Source: Kordiimonas aestuarii (GTDB lineage Bacteria > Pseudomonadota > Alphaproteobacteria > Sphingomonadales > Kordiimonadaceae). From it: a DNA stretch of 64,000 nt. Location: NCBI RefSeq assembly GCF_025574465.1, contig NZ_JAOBPP010000021.1:496001-560000 (forward strand), in the 5' to 3' direction. Below the pieces are notes generated by a model. That model did not search any database. It worked only from the letters and a program-made list of their open reading frames with translations, and had not been told where the DNA came from. Within the stretch, counting starts at the first letter, position 1. Each line of letters starts with the position of its first letter. The position numbers and the translations under genes are program-made. Below, in pieces: positions 18,986 to 28,118 of the stretch.

Positions 18986-19014
18986 TTGACAGCCACCCCC
19001 TGCCCGCGCTAAAT
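18986..19014 (+). promoter_or_regulatory. Promoter of tRNA-Leu
   Basis: A perfect -35 TTGACA (18986-18991), 17 bases of spacer and a weak -10 CTAAAT (19009-19014) end 22 bases before the mature tRNA. The arrangement fits a stable-RNA promoter. Confidence 0.6.
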
Positions 19015-19036
19015 CCCGCCGACCAATTTACTGCGT

Positions 19037-19123
19037 GCCCAGATGGCGGAATTGGTAGACGCGCTAGCTTCAGGTGCTAGTGTCCGTATGGACGTGGAGG
19101 TTCGAGTCCTCTTCTGGGCACCA
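19037..19123 (+). tRNA. tRNA-Leu (anticodon CAG)
   Basis: 87 bases including an encoded CCA. Acceptor arms GCCCAGA and TCTGGGC pair fully. The D-arm (GGCGGAATTGGTAGACGC), an anticodon loop TTCAGGT giving CAG, a long variable arm (TGTCCGTATGGACG) and the T-loop GTTCGAGTC are all in place. The class II long variable arm is as expected for leucine. It reads CUG codons. Confidence 0.98.
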
Positions 19124-19160
19124 TTAATAGCTCATTGATACCACAGAGTTATTTAGCATT

Positions 19161-19203
19161 TAAAAAGGCCGCGGAGAGTCCATTCTCTGGCGGCCTTTTT
19201 AAA
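19161..19203 (+). terminator. Terminator after tRNA-Leu
   Basis: An 11-bp perfect stem AAAAAGGCCGC (19162-19172) with GCGGCCTTTTT (19190-19200), flanked by A and T runs, so it could work in both directions. It lies 39 bases past the tRNA. The 264 bases that follow, up to 19467, hold nothing recognisable. Confidence 0.88.
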
Positions 19204-19467
19204 TTTATGCTGGGTTTATACTGCACACATTCATTTGATTATCCGAACAGCAATACCCTCTGGCTCACAACTAAAATAGTCCCATAGCTTATCGAGGTTG
19301 TCAGCGGGGGCTGTTGGCCTGCTACAAACCTGCCTCTGGCATCCCCGCAGACATGCGGGCAGGCACCGCAAGCTCCCTTGTAAAAGCCCACACGAGCCCA
19401 ACGCTCATATGCACGAGCAGCCCACAAGCACCTCGCCCCAGACCGTAGCAAACCAATTCAGGTCACC

Positions 19468-20916
19468 TTACTTTTTTTCGCCCTGTGCGTCGTCAAGCGC
19501 CAACGACAGCAAGAAGACAAGGAACGGCGTCAGCAGGACGCTTATCGCGAACACCCCTGCAAAACCAAAACGGCGATGGCGGCCATAATAAGCAACCACC
19601 ATGCACAAAAACAGGTAGATGACGATTAGGAATGGAAGCATGATATTCGCTCCTAAACTGTTGGAAGTGAGCCCTGCGGTATAAGGGTTGGACCCTGATA
19701 CGTCGCGGTTGAGCAGAATGGGTGGCTGTGAACGGGTGCCTTCATTAAGTTCGGACGGACTAGTTAAACCGTCACCCGGTTCTTTATCGGCCAATAATCC
19801 GTCAGTATCCGTTGTCTCAGTCAACTCGTCCGCTGTTTCATCTGGCGCGGTCAGGCCCTCCGCGTCGGAACTCGCGGCAGCCGTTTTCTTGCTGGCGGGG
19901 CCTTGTTTAGCGCTGGTTTGCCCTGGTTTCGCCGCACGTGCACCTTTTGAATCTCCCGGCTGGTCACTGGTGTTTTTTTTCGTTTTCGAACCGTCACCCT
20001 CAAGTCCTGTCGCAGGTTTTGGCACACCTGATGTCGACACCTGGTCCGTGGGGAACAGTTGCGGCAGGTTCTCAAAATCAAGTGGCGGCGCATCAGATTC
20101 GGACAGAGACTTGACCGGCGGCGCTTGCTGCAAATTATGGATATCACTGCCTAGAATCAAAGGAAGCTGTTTTTCTCCCGATCCAACGATAACAACTTTT
20201 GAATTTGGTGACTTTGCCAACTCCACAGTCGCCTCAATCCCACGCCAGGTCAGAAGGTTTTTATTCAAGGCACCGGAAACGATGGCATAAAAATTCTGCA
20301 CCCCAAGTGCTTTAATCCTCAGCCTCTCCGCTTCCTGGCGTTCGGCCTCCAGCCGGAAAGTAAACGACGCCGCCACTTGCTCCTGCACCAATTTCTGCTC
20401 GATAGAGTTGGCTATAGCTGGTGGTATTACGATTTCACGGATGATGAGATCCGTGAACTCGAAAAACTGGGAGTATTCTGACCGCTGAACAATCTTATAA
20501 AGATCTGTTTCCAGTTCTTTATAATTGCTGGTGTAGAGCTCGACCGAGTTATATCGGGAAAGAACTTCGCGGACCGCACCCGTTGTCAAAGGAATAACGA
20601 CGCGCTCCCGGTATTCAGGGCCAATACCCTGCAACAATTCACCCGCCTGATTGCCCCTTATCCGGAACAGGACCGATAGCTTCACCCGAACTTCCATCCC
20701 CTCGGCGCTGAGAGCCAAAACCTCCTCATTCGAATTGGTCGCCTGGATAACCAGATCAAACTGAACGGGTTTCGTATTGAAACCGGTGAAATTGAAGCAC
20801 AAGTCATAGAAAGGCTCGGTTTTGATGATTGTGCCGTCATCATGCAGATGTCTGACGACAGGACCGACCACCTGGTTGCGTTCGTCACCGGGTCTGCGCG
20901 GTATCTGGACCGCCAC
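19468..20916 (-). CDS. SPFH/Band 7 domain protein, 5'-truncated at a breakpoint
   Basis: 482 codons, but only about residues 63-482 look genuine. Residues 63-260 are a prohibitin-like SPFH core (ALSAEGMEVRVKLSVLFRI, a GPEYRERVVIPLTTGAVREVLSRY segment, and the coiled-coil RLEAERQEAERLRIKALG). A Ser/Thr/Pro/Gly-rich linker of about 130 residues follows, then two C-terminal transmembrane helices (MLPFLIVIYLFLCMVVAYYG and VFAISVLLTPFLVFLLSLA). SPFH proteins normally have an N-terminal membrane anchor and the first half of the domain; both are missing. The first 62 codons are simply the antisense of an NRPS adenylation domain (for example FDLVIQATNS at residues 53-62 is antisense of RIGRLDNQIK). 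The true start is therefore lost; the first in-family Met is at 20697. It is likely non-functional unless the junction is an assembly artefact. Confidence 0.75.
   Translation of the reverse strand: MAVQIPRRPGDERNQVVGPVVRHLHDDGTIIKTEPFYDLCFNFTGFNTKPVQFDLVIQATNSNEEVLALSAEGMEVRVKLSVLFRIRGNQAGELLQGIGPEYRERVVIPLTTGAVREVLSRYNSVELYTSNYKELETDLYKIVQRSEYSQFFEFTDLIIREIVIPPAIANSIEQKLVQEQVAASFTFRLEAERQEAERLRIKALGVQNFYAIVSGALNKNLLTWRGIEATVELAKSPNSKVVIVGSGEKQLPLILGSDIHNLQQAPPVKSLSESDAPPLDFENLPQLFPTDQVSTSGVPKPATGLEGDGSKTKKNTSDQPGDSKGARAAKPGQTSAKQGPASKKTAAASSDAEGLTAPDETADELTETTDTDGLLADKEPGDGLTSPSELNEGTRSQPPILLNRDVSGSNPYTAGLTSNSLGANIMLPFLIVIYLFLCMVVAYYGRHRRFGFAGVFAISVLLTPFLVFLLSLALDDAQGEKK
20722..20737. other. 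Breakpoint joining an SPFH gene and a PKS/NRPS gene head to head
   Basis: Plus-strand translation in the frame of the downstream megagene is recognisable NRPS from 20731 (RIGRLDNQIK, then LNGFRIETGEIEA, i.e. adenylation core motif A8), but upstream it immediately becomes unrelated and meets a stop at 20677-20679. Minus-strand translation is recognisable SPFH sequence only below about 20730. So both genes lose homology at the same point, in opposite directions. That is the mark of a deletion or inversion junction, or of a chimeric assembly. Confidence 0.75.
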
Positions 20917-23900
20917 GCAGACTGGGACGCCTGCAACACCGCCCTACGCGCCAACTTGCCGGACTATATGATACCGCAAGAATGGGTGACGCTGGAAGCC
21001 TTGCCCAGCACCAATAACAACAAAGTGGATCGCGTAAAACTGGCGTCGCTGTATGCTCAAAAACCAGCCCCGGAAAGCAGAAATCCTGTTCCGGAAAATG
21101 ACCGTAAAAAGATGCTGTCCGACACTCTGGCCAACATTGCGGCGTCGGTAATAAAACGAACAGCAAGTGAACTTGATTTTGCACAGCCATTGAATTTGCA
21201 GGGGTTTGATTCAGTGGCCGTTATAAAATTGACCGAGCTGCTGAACGAGACCTATAGCCTGCATCTGTCGCCCGTCGATTTGTATAATGCGCCTACATTG
21301 GAACAGATCCGCGCATTGTTGCCGGCTGCTCCACGCCCTGCGCCCGCGCAACTCGCCGCAGAGAAACCGAGCACAACCCGCGATAGTAGCATCGCCATTA
21401 TCGGCATGTCCGGGCAAATGCCAGGCGCCGATGATCTCGCTGCGTTCTGGGACAATCTGGAAGCGGGTCGTGTCAGTATCACGGACGTTCCGGATGATCG
21501 GTGGACGGAAGCAGACCGCGCGCACGGCCATAAGGCCGGTTTCCTGAGCGGCATTGACCTGTTTGACGCGCCTTTCTTTGGCATGACCAACCAGGAAGCC
21601 GCCAGCACGGACCCGCAGCAACGGCTGTTCACACTCAATTGCTACCGAGCCCTCGAAGATGCCGGGATTGATCCCAACAGCCTTAAAGGCCGGAAAGTAG
21701 GCGTATATGCCGGTGCCGCATTGGGCGATTACCAGAGGCTGCTGGAGAGTGCAGAGGGCTTTAGCGCCTTCAGCATGATCGGAATGAGCCCATCGATCAT
21801 TCCGGCGCGCATAGCATTTCAGCTTGACCTGAAAGGGCCAACGGAAACCGTGGATACTGCCTGCTCGTCAGCCCTGGTGTCTGTCCACAATGCCGTTAAG
21901 GCGCTACAGTCCGGTGATATCGAAATGGCGATGGCCGGCGGGGTCTATCTGATGACCACGCCGCTTGGTCAGATGATCTCCGCGCAGGCTGGCATCATCG
22001 CCAGCGATGGGCGCTGCAAGCCTTTTGATGAGCGCGCAAACGGCATTGTGATCGGCGAGGCTGTGGGCGTATTGACCCTCAAGCGACTTGAGGATGCCAT
22101 TCGCGACAACGACCCGATACGCGCGGTAATCCGGGGTGCTGCCGTCAATCAGGACGGGCGGACAAACGGCATTACAGCGCCGTCATCCACAGCACAGGCC
22201 GCGCTGATAGGCCAGGCCACGGATATTGAAGGCGTATCGGCAAAAGATATCAGCTATGTGGAATGCCATGGCACCGGCACCAGGCTTGGTGACCCAATAG
22301 AGATAGAAGGCCTGCGCCAGGCGTCGCTGGGCGATCGCGCGCCTTGCTGGATCGGGTCCGTTAAGGCCAATGTTGGCCATTGTTATCAGGCTGCCGGCGT
22401 TGTGGGTCTGATTAAAGTGGTTCTATCCCTTGAGCACCAACGCCTGCCGGGCCAGCCGGACTTTGGCGAGCCGAATCCTCTCCTGAAGCTGGAGGGCAGC
22501 GGATTACGTGTGCTTGACCGGACCCAGAACTGGGACGTAGCAAGCGGTGAGCGACGAATCGCAGGCGTCAGCGCGTTCGGCTTCAGCGGCACCAATGCCC
22601 ATGTGTTGATTGAGGAATGGCCCGCCGCCGCAGCCACCCTGCGGCCGCAAACTCGCCGTGCCTTCAACCTTGCATCTTACTGGGCAAGCCCTGCCGCCAC
22701 CAACATGCCAGCGCCCCAGTCAAAACAGCTTCAGCTTGACGGTGTTGAAACAGCCAAAAAGCTGATCATGAAGGAGCTGTCATCCTTGAGCGGCATCCCG
22801 ACCGATGAGATTGCAGGCGACGCAAGCTTGGAGGCCGATATCGGCATGGACTCCATCAAACTGATGGGGTTGATGGCAAAACTTGGCCGGGTCGTTGACC
22901 TGCCAACCATTGATGCCGCAGGCATTGCCCTCATCACAACTGTTGATAGTCTGTTGGCTGTTCTGCCGTCATCAATACCTGATGCACATTCGGGCGGGGC
23001 GAGCGAAGCAAAGAAACTAATTATGGCTGAGTTTTCAGCTCTATCAGGCCTTCCTGCTTCAGAGATCAAGCGCGATGCCTGCCTTGAGGCGGATATCGGC
23101 ATGGATTCCATCAAGCTGATGGGACTGGTGGCGCGGCTGAGCCATATTGATGGTATCACATCGATCGATTCCGGCAACATCGCCAGGATCGTTACGGTTG
23201 GCGACCTTCTGGATGCCGTATGCCCGTCAGCGAACAGCTCGGCGCAGTACAACAAGGCCAACCATCGCCAGCCGGATACCGCCCCACACACGCGCGACAC
23301 CGACCTCACAAAGCGGCGCCTGCCCGTCAGCATACCTTACGCTGAATATCTCTTCCTGCTTGGACATCACCTGATCCGGTCGAGTTCGCTTTGCTCGTGG
23401 CTTCGGCTTGCAGGGCCATTGGATCCGGTGTTGATGCAAAAGGCGTGGCAATTGGTTGTGGACCAGCAACCAGGCAGCAGACTGGTTTTTGAACGACGGG
23501 GCGAGACAAACACATTCTCAGACTATCAAGCTGTCCTGCTGCAGAGCCCAAAGGTGCCAGCAATCAACCTGACTGATCTATCCGACCTGACGCCAGAACA
23601 ACAGGAAAAAGCCCTGCAAGAAGCTTTTGACAGGGCGCTCAATGCTGAATGGTCCCTTGAAATCTGGCCCTTGCACCGATTCGACGTCTACCGACTGAGC
23701 CCGAATGATCATGCGGTATTTTTGGTAAATGAACACTGTGTCAGTGATGGCATTGGCAACCAAAGACTGCTGTCAGCATTGATGCTGTCTTATCAGGCGC
23801 TCGCGGGGAGCGGAAAAAACACCCCACCCGCCAATCCTGTTATGAATGACGCTGAATTTGTGAGACTGATGGCTGGCTTCAACGAAGCTGCTGATCATCT

Positions 23901-26900
23901 GACAGGACCCATGCCTGAAGCCGGGGAGGCGCCCCCTTATTTCTGGAATCCCGGAGGCCGGAAAATCGAGAACTTCCAGCCTGACTTCACGGTTGGTGTG
24001 AAAGTGAAGTCCCGACCGGAAACCAAAGCTTTAGTAAGAGCCGCGTCCACGTTTGGCATGTCGCTCAACCAACTGCTGGTGCTTGCAATGGCCCGCGCCA
24101 CCCACGCCACGTCTGGTGACGATAGTGTGAGTGTGCAGATGCCCACGGGCGGTCGTAATATTCATGGGCTCGACGCGCATGACCTGGTCTGTTGCCTCGC
24201 GCAAAATCTACCCGTTGATTTTGCCGATGATCTTCTTGCTGCAGGATGGGGTTTAGCTGGGCCATTGTTTTCCCTCAAGTTGGCCAGCGTGTTGGCTGCG
24301 CAGAGTGATTGGCGCATCACGAAAGCGATGGCGGAAACCATCGCAGGTGACATCCCTCTTGAGCCAGAAGCATTGCGGGGTAATCTGCGTCCGCTTTTCA
24401 GGGGGCGATTACGGTCGAATATCTATGTTCCCTACATTGGCGATACCGGCCTTGAGCCCGCTTACGCTGACCTCAAGATTACCGCATATCGCGCGGGCAC
24501 GGTTAATGGCCCGGCCACGGTGGATGTCTTGCACGAAATCTTTGACGGGCAGCTACACGGCTCCTGGAATTATGACCGAGGTTTCTTCACCGAGAACGAG
24601 ATAGAAGGTCTGTGCGAGGCCTTCGACAAGGAATTGGCCGCTGCTGTAAAGGCTTCATTGAACGTGCCGGTTTCACGTGAAAAAGCAATTTCCGGGCAGG
24701 CCCTTCCCTTGCCGCTGATTGAGGCGGTCGAGACAGTGCTAGGCAGGACGCTGCGCCCGGAGGAAGCCGAAGGGAAATTGGACCAAGGACTGGGCTTCGA
24801 TTCCCTGCAAAGAATCCGCCTACTGAGCAAACTACCCGCCGAGTTCAGAAGTAATGTGACGCAGCGTGCAGCCTTTTTGACAGCTCCGACGTTGATTGAT
24901 ATGGCCCGATTGATGGGGGATAACAGCTATTCCGCTCCGGGGGAGAAAAGCGAAGCTCCCCCGCGGCCGGACGATCTCACTTCTGCCACCCCCGGAACCT
25001 ATGATTTCAGTGAATTGCCGATCAGCCGCATCGTCAAACAGATGACCGACACGCCTGACGCTGTCGCTGTAACCAGCCGACGCGGCCAGCTTACCTATGC
25101 GGAGCTTAACGGTAAAAGCCGCAGCCTCGCATCTTATCTGATCTCAAACGGGCTGGAAAAAGGCGATCGTGTCGGTCTATTGATGGGCCGCAGCAGGGAT
25201 TTCATCGCGTCGGTAATCGGTGTTCTGAGAGCGGGTCTCGTATATGTGCCGCTGGACCCCGACCTGCCGAAAGATCGACTTGGCTACATCATCAACCACG
25301 CCAGGCTTTCACTTGTCATTTACGCTGAAGACCATGAAAACTTGCTGAACGCATCTGTTGACGCCTTTGATACATGTCCCGACGCCGCGTCCGCGCGGGA
25401 GGCGTTCGCGAAAGCGCCATTATCTGTCCCCGGCCTGGTTGAAGTGGCACCAGAAGATCCAATGCTTGTTCTTTATACCTCAGGGTCCACAGGGCGACCG
25501 AAAGGCGTCCAGTTGAACCACGGGGGATACGCCAATCGGCTTGCCTGGCACCAGAAGCAGTTCCAACTGAAACCCGGCGAAGGCGTCTTACACAAAACAA
25601 CCATCTGTTTTGATGTCTCAGTTTGGGAGATATTCTGGCCGCTCATGTATGGCGGCACACTTCACGCCGTCGGGTCAGATGTCGCGCGCGACCCTTGGGC
25701 GCTCACACAAATCATGCGAGACAATAAAATCGCTGTCCTGCATTTTGTACCGTCGATGTTTGGCGAGTTTCTGAGCATACTGGAAGCCGATACACCGCAC
25801 GCGCCATTTTCTGACTTACGTTGGGTGGTACTATCGGGCGAAGCGCTGCCCGTTGCACAGGTGCGCAAATGGTTCCAGCTTTTCGGCGATACCACCAAGC
25901 TCGCCAATCTCTATGGTCCGACCGAAGCATCCATCGACGTAACCTGCCAGGTGATGACGGGTACGCCGCCCTCTGACTGGACGCGAGTGCCAATCGGCGC
26001 CGCCATAGACAATGTCGAATTGTTGATTATGGACGATAGCCTGACACCGGTGAAGGACGGGGAAGACGGCGAGCTTTTCATTGGTGGGATACAAGTAGCG
26101 GATGGTTATCTTCATGCCAAGGAACTGACCGACAAGGCCTTTTTCGACATAGACCCCGACGGCAGAGGACCAAGACGCTTTTATAAAACCGGGGATCTTG
26201 TGCGCCGCCTGCCAGATGGTGCTTTCGATCATCTTGGCCGTCTGGATAGCCAGGTTAAGCTGCGCGGGTACCGCATAGAACTCGGGGAGATAGAGGCTAT
26301 CCTGGGCGATCGTGCACAGGTTCACCAGGTAGTTGTATTGGTTGCGGATGGTGCCATTGTGGCCCACATCGCAGGCGATGCAAATGACCCCCAATCTTAT
26401 CTGCACCACTGCGCCCTTAAGCTGCCTGCCTACATGATGCCTCAAACCATAAAGCTCTATGACCGGCTGCCGATAAATGCCAACGGCAAGCTTGATCGGC
26501 GCGCTATTCAAGCAGGATATGTGGAGCCAGGAACGAAGGGGTCAGCGCTCTTGCCAGCGCAAAGCTGGATGCTGCAGCACTTCCCGGCGCCTTACCGCTG
26601 GTGGGGAACAAGTCGCTTCACGGTGAACAGGGCGCTCGACATGGAGCGCGTGAAAGTAGCGTTTGCGAGCTTGGCAGCGCGCCACGATGCCCTTCGAACC
26701 GTTTACGACCGCGCGGTCGATGGAAACTGGTACCGACGTGTCATCCCCATTTCGGAAATCGATGAACTGGACGTGCGCATCATAGATGTACAGACAATGG
26801 GCACGGCCAAACGGGAGGAAATGATCGCCGAAGCAATGTACGAGAGCTGCAAAGCATATTCCCTTGACCTACTGCCTCTTGACACGGCGATGATCCTGCG

Positions 26901-27804
26901 TGAAGCGCCGGACCGCTACACCTTCTGCCTGGCCAATCACCATGTAAACGGTGATTTCGTCTCAGGCACGATCTTGTTCCGTGACTTCTGGGCCCTCTAT
27001 GATGGCATGGAATTGGCACCGCCCGCCCGGCAACAGGGGGATCTCGTTGATCTCCTGGAAAGAATCGACCTGGACGCCGACCGTGAATACTGGAAGCGTC
27101 TCAACGAATGCTGCCAAGCGCCGCCCTCCCTGTTGATCGGCCCGGAGATAGATAATCTTGAGCACCGAGAGCTCACAAGCGAACGGTGCCTGACCAGCGC
27201 ACAGACAAAGGCGCTATCCACTGACGTACGTGCCCAAAGCGGAACAGCGCTTTACCCTGTTTTGGCGGCAGCCTTCTATATTGCTGTTGCCGAACTTTTC
27301 AAGACGGGTAATGCAATTTTAAGCCACCGCATGATGGGGCGCGTGCTCGGTGACGACTTGCCTGACTTTACAGAAACTGTCGGCAACTTTGCTGTTCACT
27401 TCCCCTTGTTGGTTGAGGTAGACACCAGCTTGACCAGCACCGCCAACCGTGTGGCAAAGGCGCTGGCAGCTGTGCCGCACGGCGGCATAAGTTATGATTG
27501 GCTTGCGTCAAAAGCAGGCGGCGCGCCTGATTTCCCCTATCCTGATGAAAGGCTCACTCCACTGCGCCTGAATTATCTTGGACAAGTATTGCCCCGGGTC
27601 GAGAACGAGTTTGAATTTAATGCGGATCAGCTAAACCAGCGCTTCGCGCCAGATGACCTGCCGCGCTCGGCCGAGATTGAAATTCACCTGAGTGTTGAAA
27701 AGAGTTGTCTGTTCCTGCGTGCCCGCTTCGTGGAAGGCCGGCATGACGGCGCGCTGATAAACAGGCTTCTCGACCGGGTTACAGCGCTCTTGGGCAATAC
27801 GTAA
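20842..27804 (+). CDS. Hybrid PKS/NRPS megasynthase, 5'-truncated (serine-type A domain)
   Basis: 2320 residues from the first ATG, which lies inside an adenylation domain; sense NRPS sequence begins at 20731, so the real N-terminus is missing and no ribosome site is seen. Domains: A C-terminal subdomain (1-75, SEQ ends NNNKVDR); PCP (S124); KS (184-595, C341 in DTACSSA, H476 in HGTGT, H513 in KANVGH); two tandem ACPs (S671, S756, both GMDSIKLM); C domain (820-1280, degenerate EHCVSDG with H965 and D969); PCP (S1321); full A domain (1385-1890, YTSGSTGRPKG, YGPTEAS, YKTGD, NANGKLDR); C/E-type domain (1903-2320, HHVNGD at 2033-2038). No AT, KR or TE is present, so malonyl loading would need a trans-AT. 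The specificity positions of the A domain read D-V-W-H-V-S-L-I-D-K, nine of ten matching the serine code. The gene stands alone; no tailoring or transport genes are nearby. Confidence 0.85.
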   Translation: MQMSDDRTDHLVAFVTGSARYLDRHADWDACNTALRANLPDYMIPQEWVTLEALPSTNNNKVDRVKLASLYAQKPAPESRNPVPENDRKKMLSDTLANIAASVIKRTASELDFAQPLNLQGFDSVAVIKLTELLNETYSLHLSPVDLYNAPTLEQIRALLPAAPRPAPAQLAAEKPSTTRDSSIAIIGMSGQMPGADDLAAFWDNLEAGRVSITDVPDDRWTEADRAHGHKAGFLSGIDLFDAPFFGMTNQEAASTDPQQRLFTLNCYRALEDAGIDPNSLKGRKVGVYAGAALGDYQRLLESAEGFSAFSMIGMSPSIIPARIAFQLDLKGPTETVDTACSSALVSVHNAVKALQSGDIEMAMAGGVYLMTTPLGQMISAQAGIIASDGRCKPFDERANGIVIGEAVGVLTLKRLEDAIRDNDPIRAVIRGAAVNQDGRTNGITAPSSTAQAALIGQATDIEGVSAKDISYVECHGTGTRLGDPIEIEGLRQASLGDRAPCWIGSVKANVGHCYQAAGVVGLIKVVLSLEHQRLPGQPDFGEPNPLLKLEGSGLRVLDRTQNWDVASGERRIAGVSAFGFSGTNAHVLIEEWPAAAATLRPQTRRAFNLASYWASPAATNMPAPQSKQLQLDGVETAKKLIMKELSSLSGIPTDEIAGDASLEADIGMDSIKLMGLMAKLGRVVDLPTIDAAGIALITTVDSLLAVLPSSIPDAHSGGASEAKKLIMAEFSALSGLPASEIKRDACLEADIGMDSIKLMGLVARLSHIDGITSIDSGNIARIVTVGDLLDAVCPSANSSAQYNKANHRQPDTAPHTRDTDLTKRRLPVSIPYAEYLFLLGHHLIRSSSLCSWLRLAGPLDPVLMQKAWQLVVDQQPGSRLVFERRGETNTFSDYQAVLLQSPKVPAINLTDLSDLTPEQQEKALQEAFDRALNAEWSLEIWPLHRFDVYRLSPNDHAVFLVNEHCVSDGIGNQRLLSALMLSYQALAGSGKNTPPANPVMNDAEFVRLMAGFNEAADHLTGPMPEAGEAPPYFWNPGGRKIENFQPDFTVGVKVKSRPETKALVRAASTFGMSLNQLLVLAMARATHATSGDDSVSVQMPTGGRNIHGLDAHDLVCCLAQNLPVDFADDLLAAGWGLAGPLFSLKLASVLAAQSDWRITKAMAETIAGDIPLEPEALRGNLRPLFRGRLRSNIYVPYIGDTGLEPAYADLKITAYRAGTVNGPATVDVLHEIFDGQLHGSWNYDRGFFTENEIEGLCEAFDKELAAAVKASLNVPVSREKAISGQALPLPLIEAVETVLGRTLRPEEAEGKLDQGLGFDSLQRIRLLSKLPAEFRSNVTQRAAFLTAPTLIDMARLMGDNSYSAPGEKSEAPPRPDDLTSATPGTYDFSELPISRIVKQMTDTPDAVAVTSRRGQLTYAELNGKSRSLASYLISNGLEKGDRVGLLMGRSRDFIASVIGVLRAGLVYVPLDPDLPKDRLGYIINHARLSLVIYAEDHENLLNASVDAFDTCPDAASAREAFAKAPLSVPGLVEVAPEDPMLVLYTSGSTGRPKGVQLNHGGYANRLAWHQKQFQLKPGEGVLHKTTICFDVSVWEIFWPLMYGGTLHAVGSDVARDPWALTQIMRDNKIAVLHFVPSMFGEFLSILEADTPHAPFSDLRWVVLSGEALPVAQVRKWFQLFGDTTKLANLYGPTEASIDVTCQVMTGTPPSDWTRVPIGAAIDNVELLIMDDSLTPVKDGEDGELFIGGIQVADGYLHAKELTDKAFFDIDPDGRGPRRFYKTGDLVRRLPDGAFDHLGRLDSQVKLRGYRIELGEIEAILGDRAQVHQVVVLVADGAIVAHIAGDANDPQSYLHHCALKLPAYMMPQTIKLYDRLPINANGKLDRRAIQAGYVEPGTKGSALLPAQSWMLQHFPAPYRWWGTSRFTVNRALDMERVKVAFASLAARHDALRTVYDRAVDGNWYRRVIPISEIDELDVRIIDVQTMGTAKREEMIAEAMYESCKAYSLDLLPLDTAMILREAPDRYTFCLANHHVNGDFVSGTILFRDFWALYDGMELAPPARQQGDLVDLLERIDLDADREYWKRLNECCQAPPSLLIGPEIDNLEHRELTSERCLTSAQTKALSTDVRAQSGTALYPVLAAAFYIAVAELFKTGNAILSHRMMGRVLGDDLPDFTETVGNFAVHFPLLVEVDTSLTSTANRVAKALAAVPHGGISYDWLASKAGGAPDFPYPDERLTPLRLNYLGQVLPRVENEFEFNADQLNQRFAPDDLPRSAEIEIHLSVEKSCLFLRARFVEGRHDGALINRLLDRVTALLGNT

Positions 27805-27893
27805 AGGCTTAGGCAGCCTATACTGCCAGCGTGGGGGGTTTATCGAAAACGACCTGGGCCAACCCGGGAGCTAAGGCCGAACGGTGTGCGTTG

Positions 27894-27935
27894 CACGGGC
27901 ACGGGCACGGGCACGGGCACGGGCACGGGCACGGG
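27894..27935. repeat. Hexanucleotide microsatellite, seven perfect CACGGG units
   Basis: Seven uninterrupted CACGGG copies occupy 27894-27935, followed by CACC. They lie in the 314-base gap (27805-28118) between the megasynthase and the THUMP methyltransferase, a gap in which no gene is seen. All open frames across them are low-complexity (RARARA, HGHGHG, CPCPCP) and have no ribosome site. A six-base unit would keep any reading frame, so effects would be on spacing or transcript structure. Confidence 0.9.
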
Positions 27936-28118
27936 CACCGAACTGTATATTTGAGGACCTTGACACTAAAATCAGCGATAAGATCGAAAAAACATCTGCA
28001 TCGGTGCAAGCTCAATCACCGGAAAGACCTGCTGGACGATGCCGACGCCATCACCTGGCGCTAGCGCGGGTACAATCAAACTATCGACGCCGCACCGGAA
28101 AGCGGATACCTATGCGCT

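Noticed and set aside
19100..28118. Attachment-site duplicate of the tRNA-Leu 3' end
   Set aside because: I looked for a second copy of TTCGAGTCCTCTTCTGGGCA before the THUMP gene and saw none; there is no integrase in the window.
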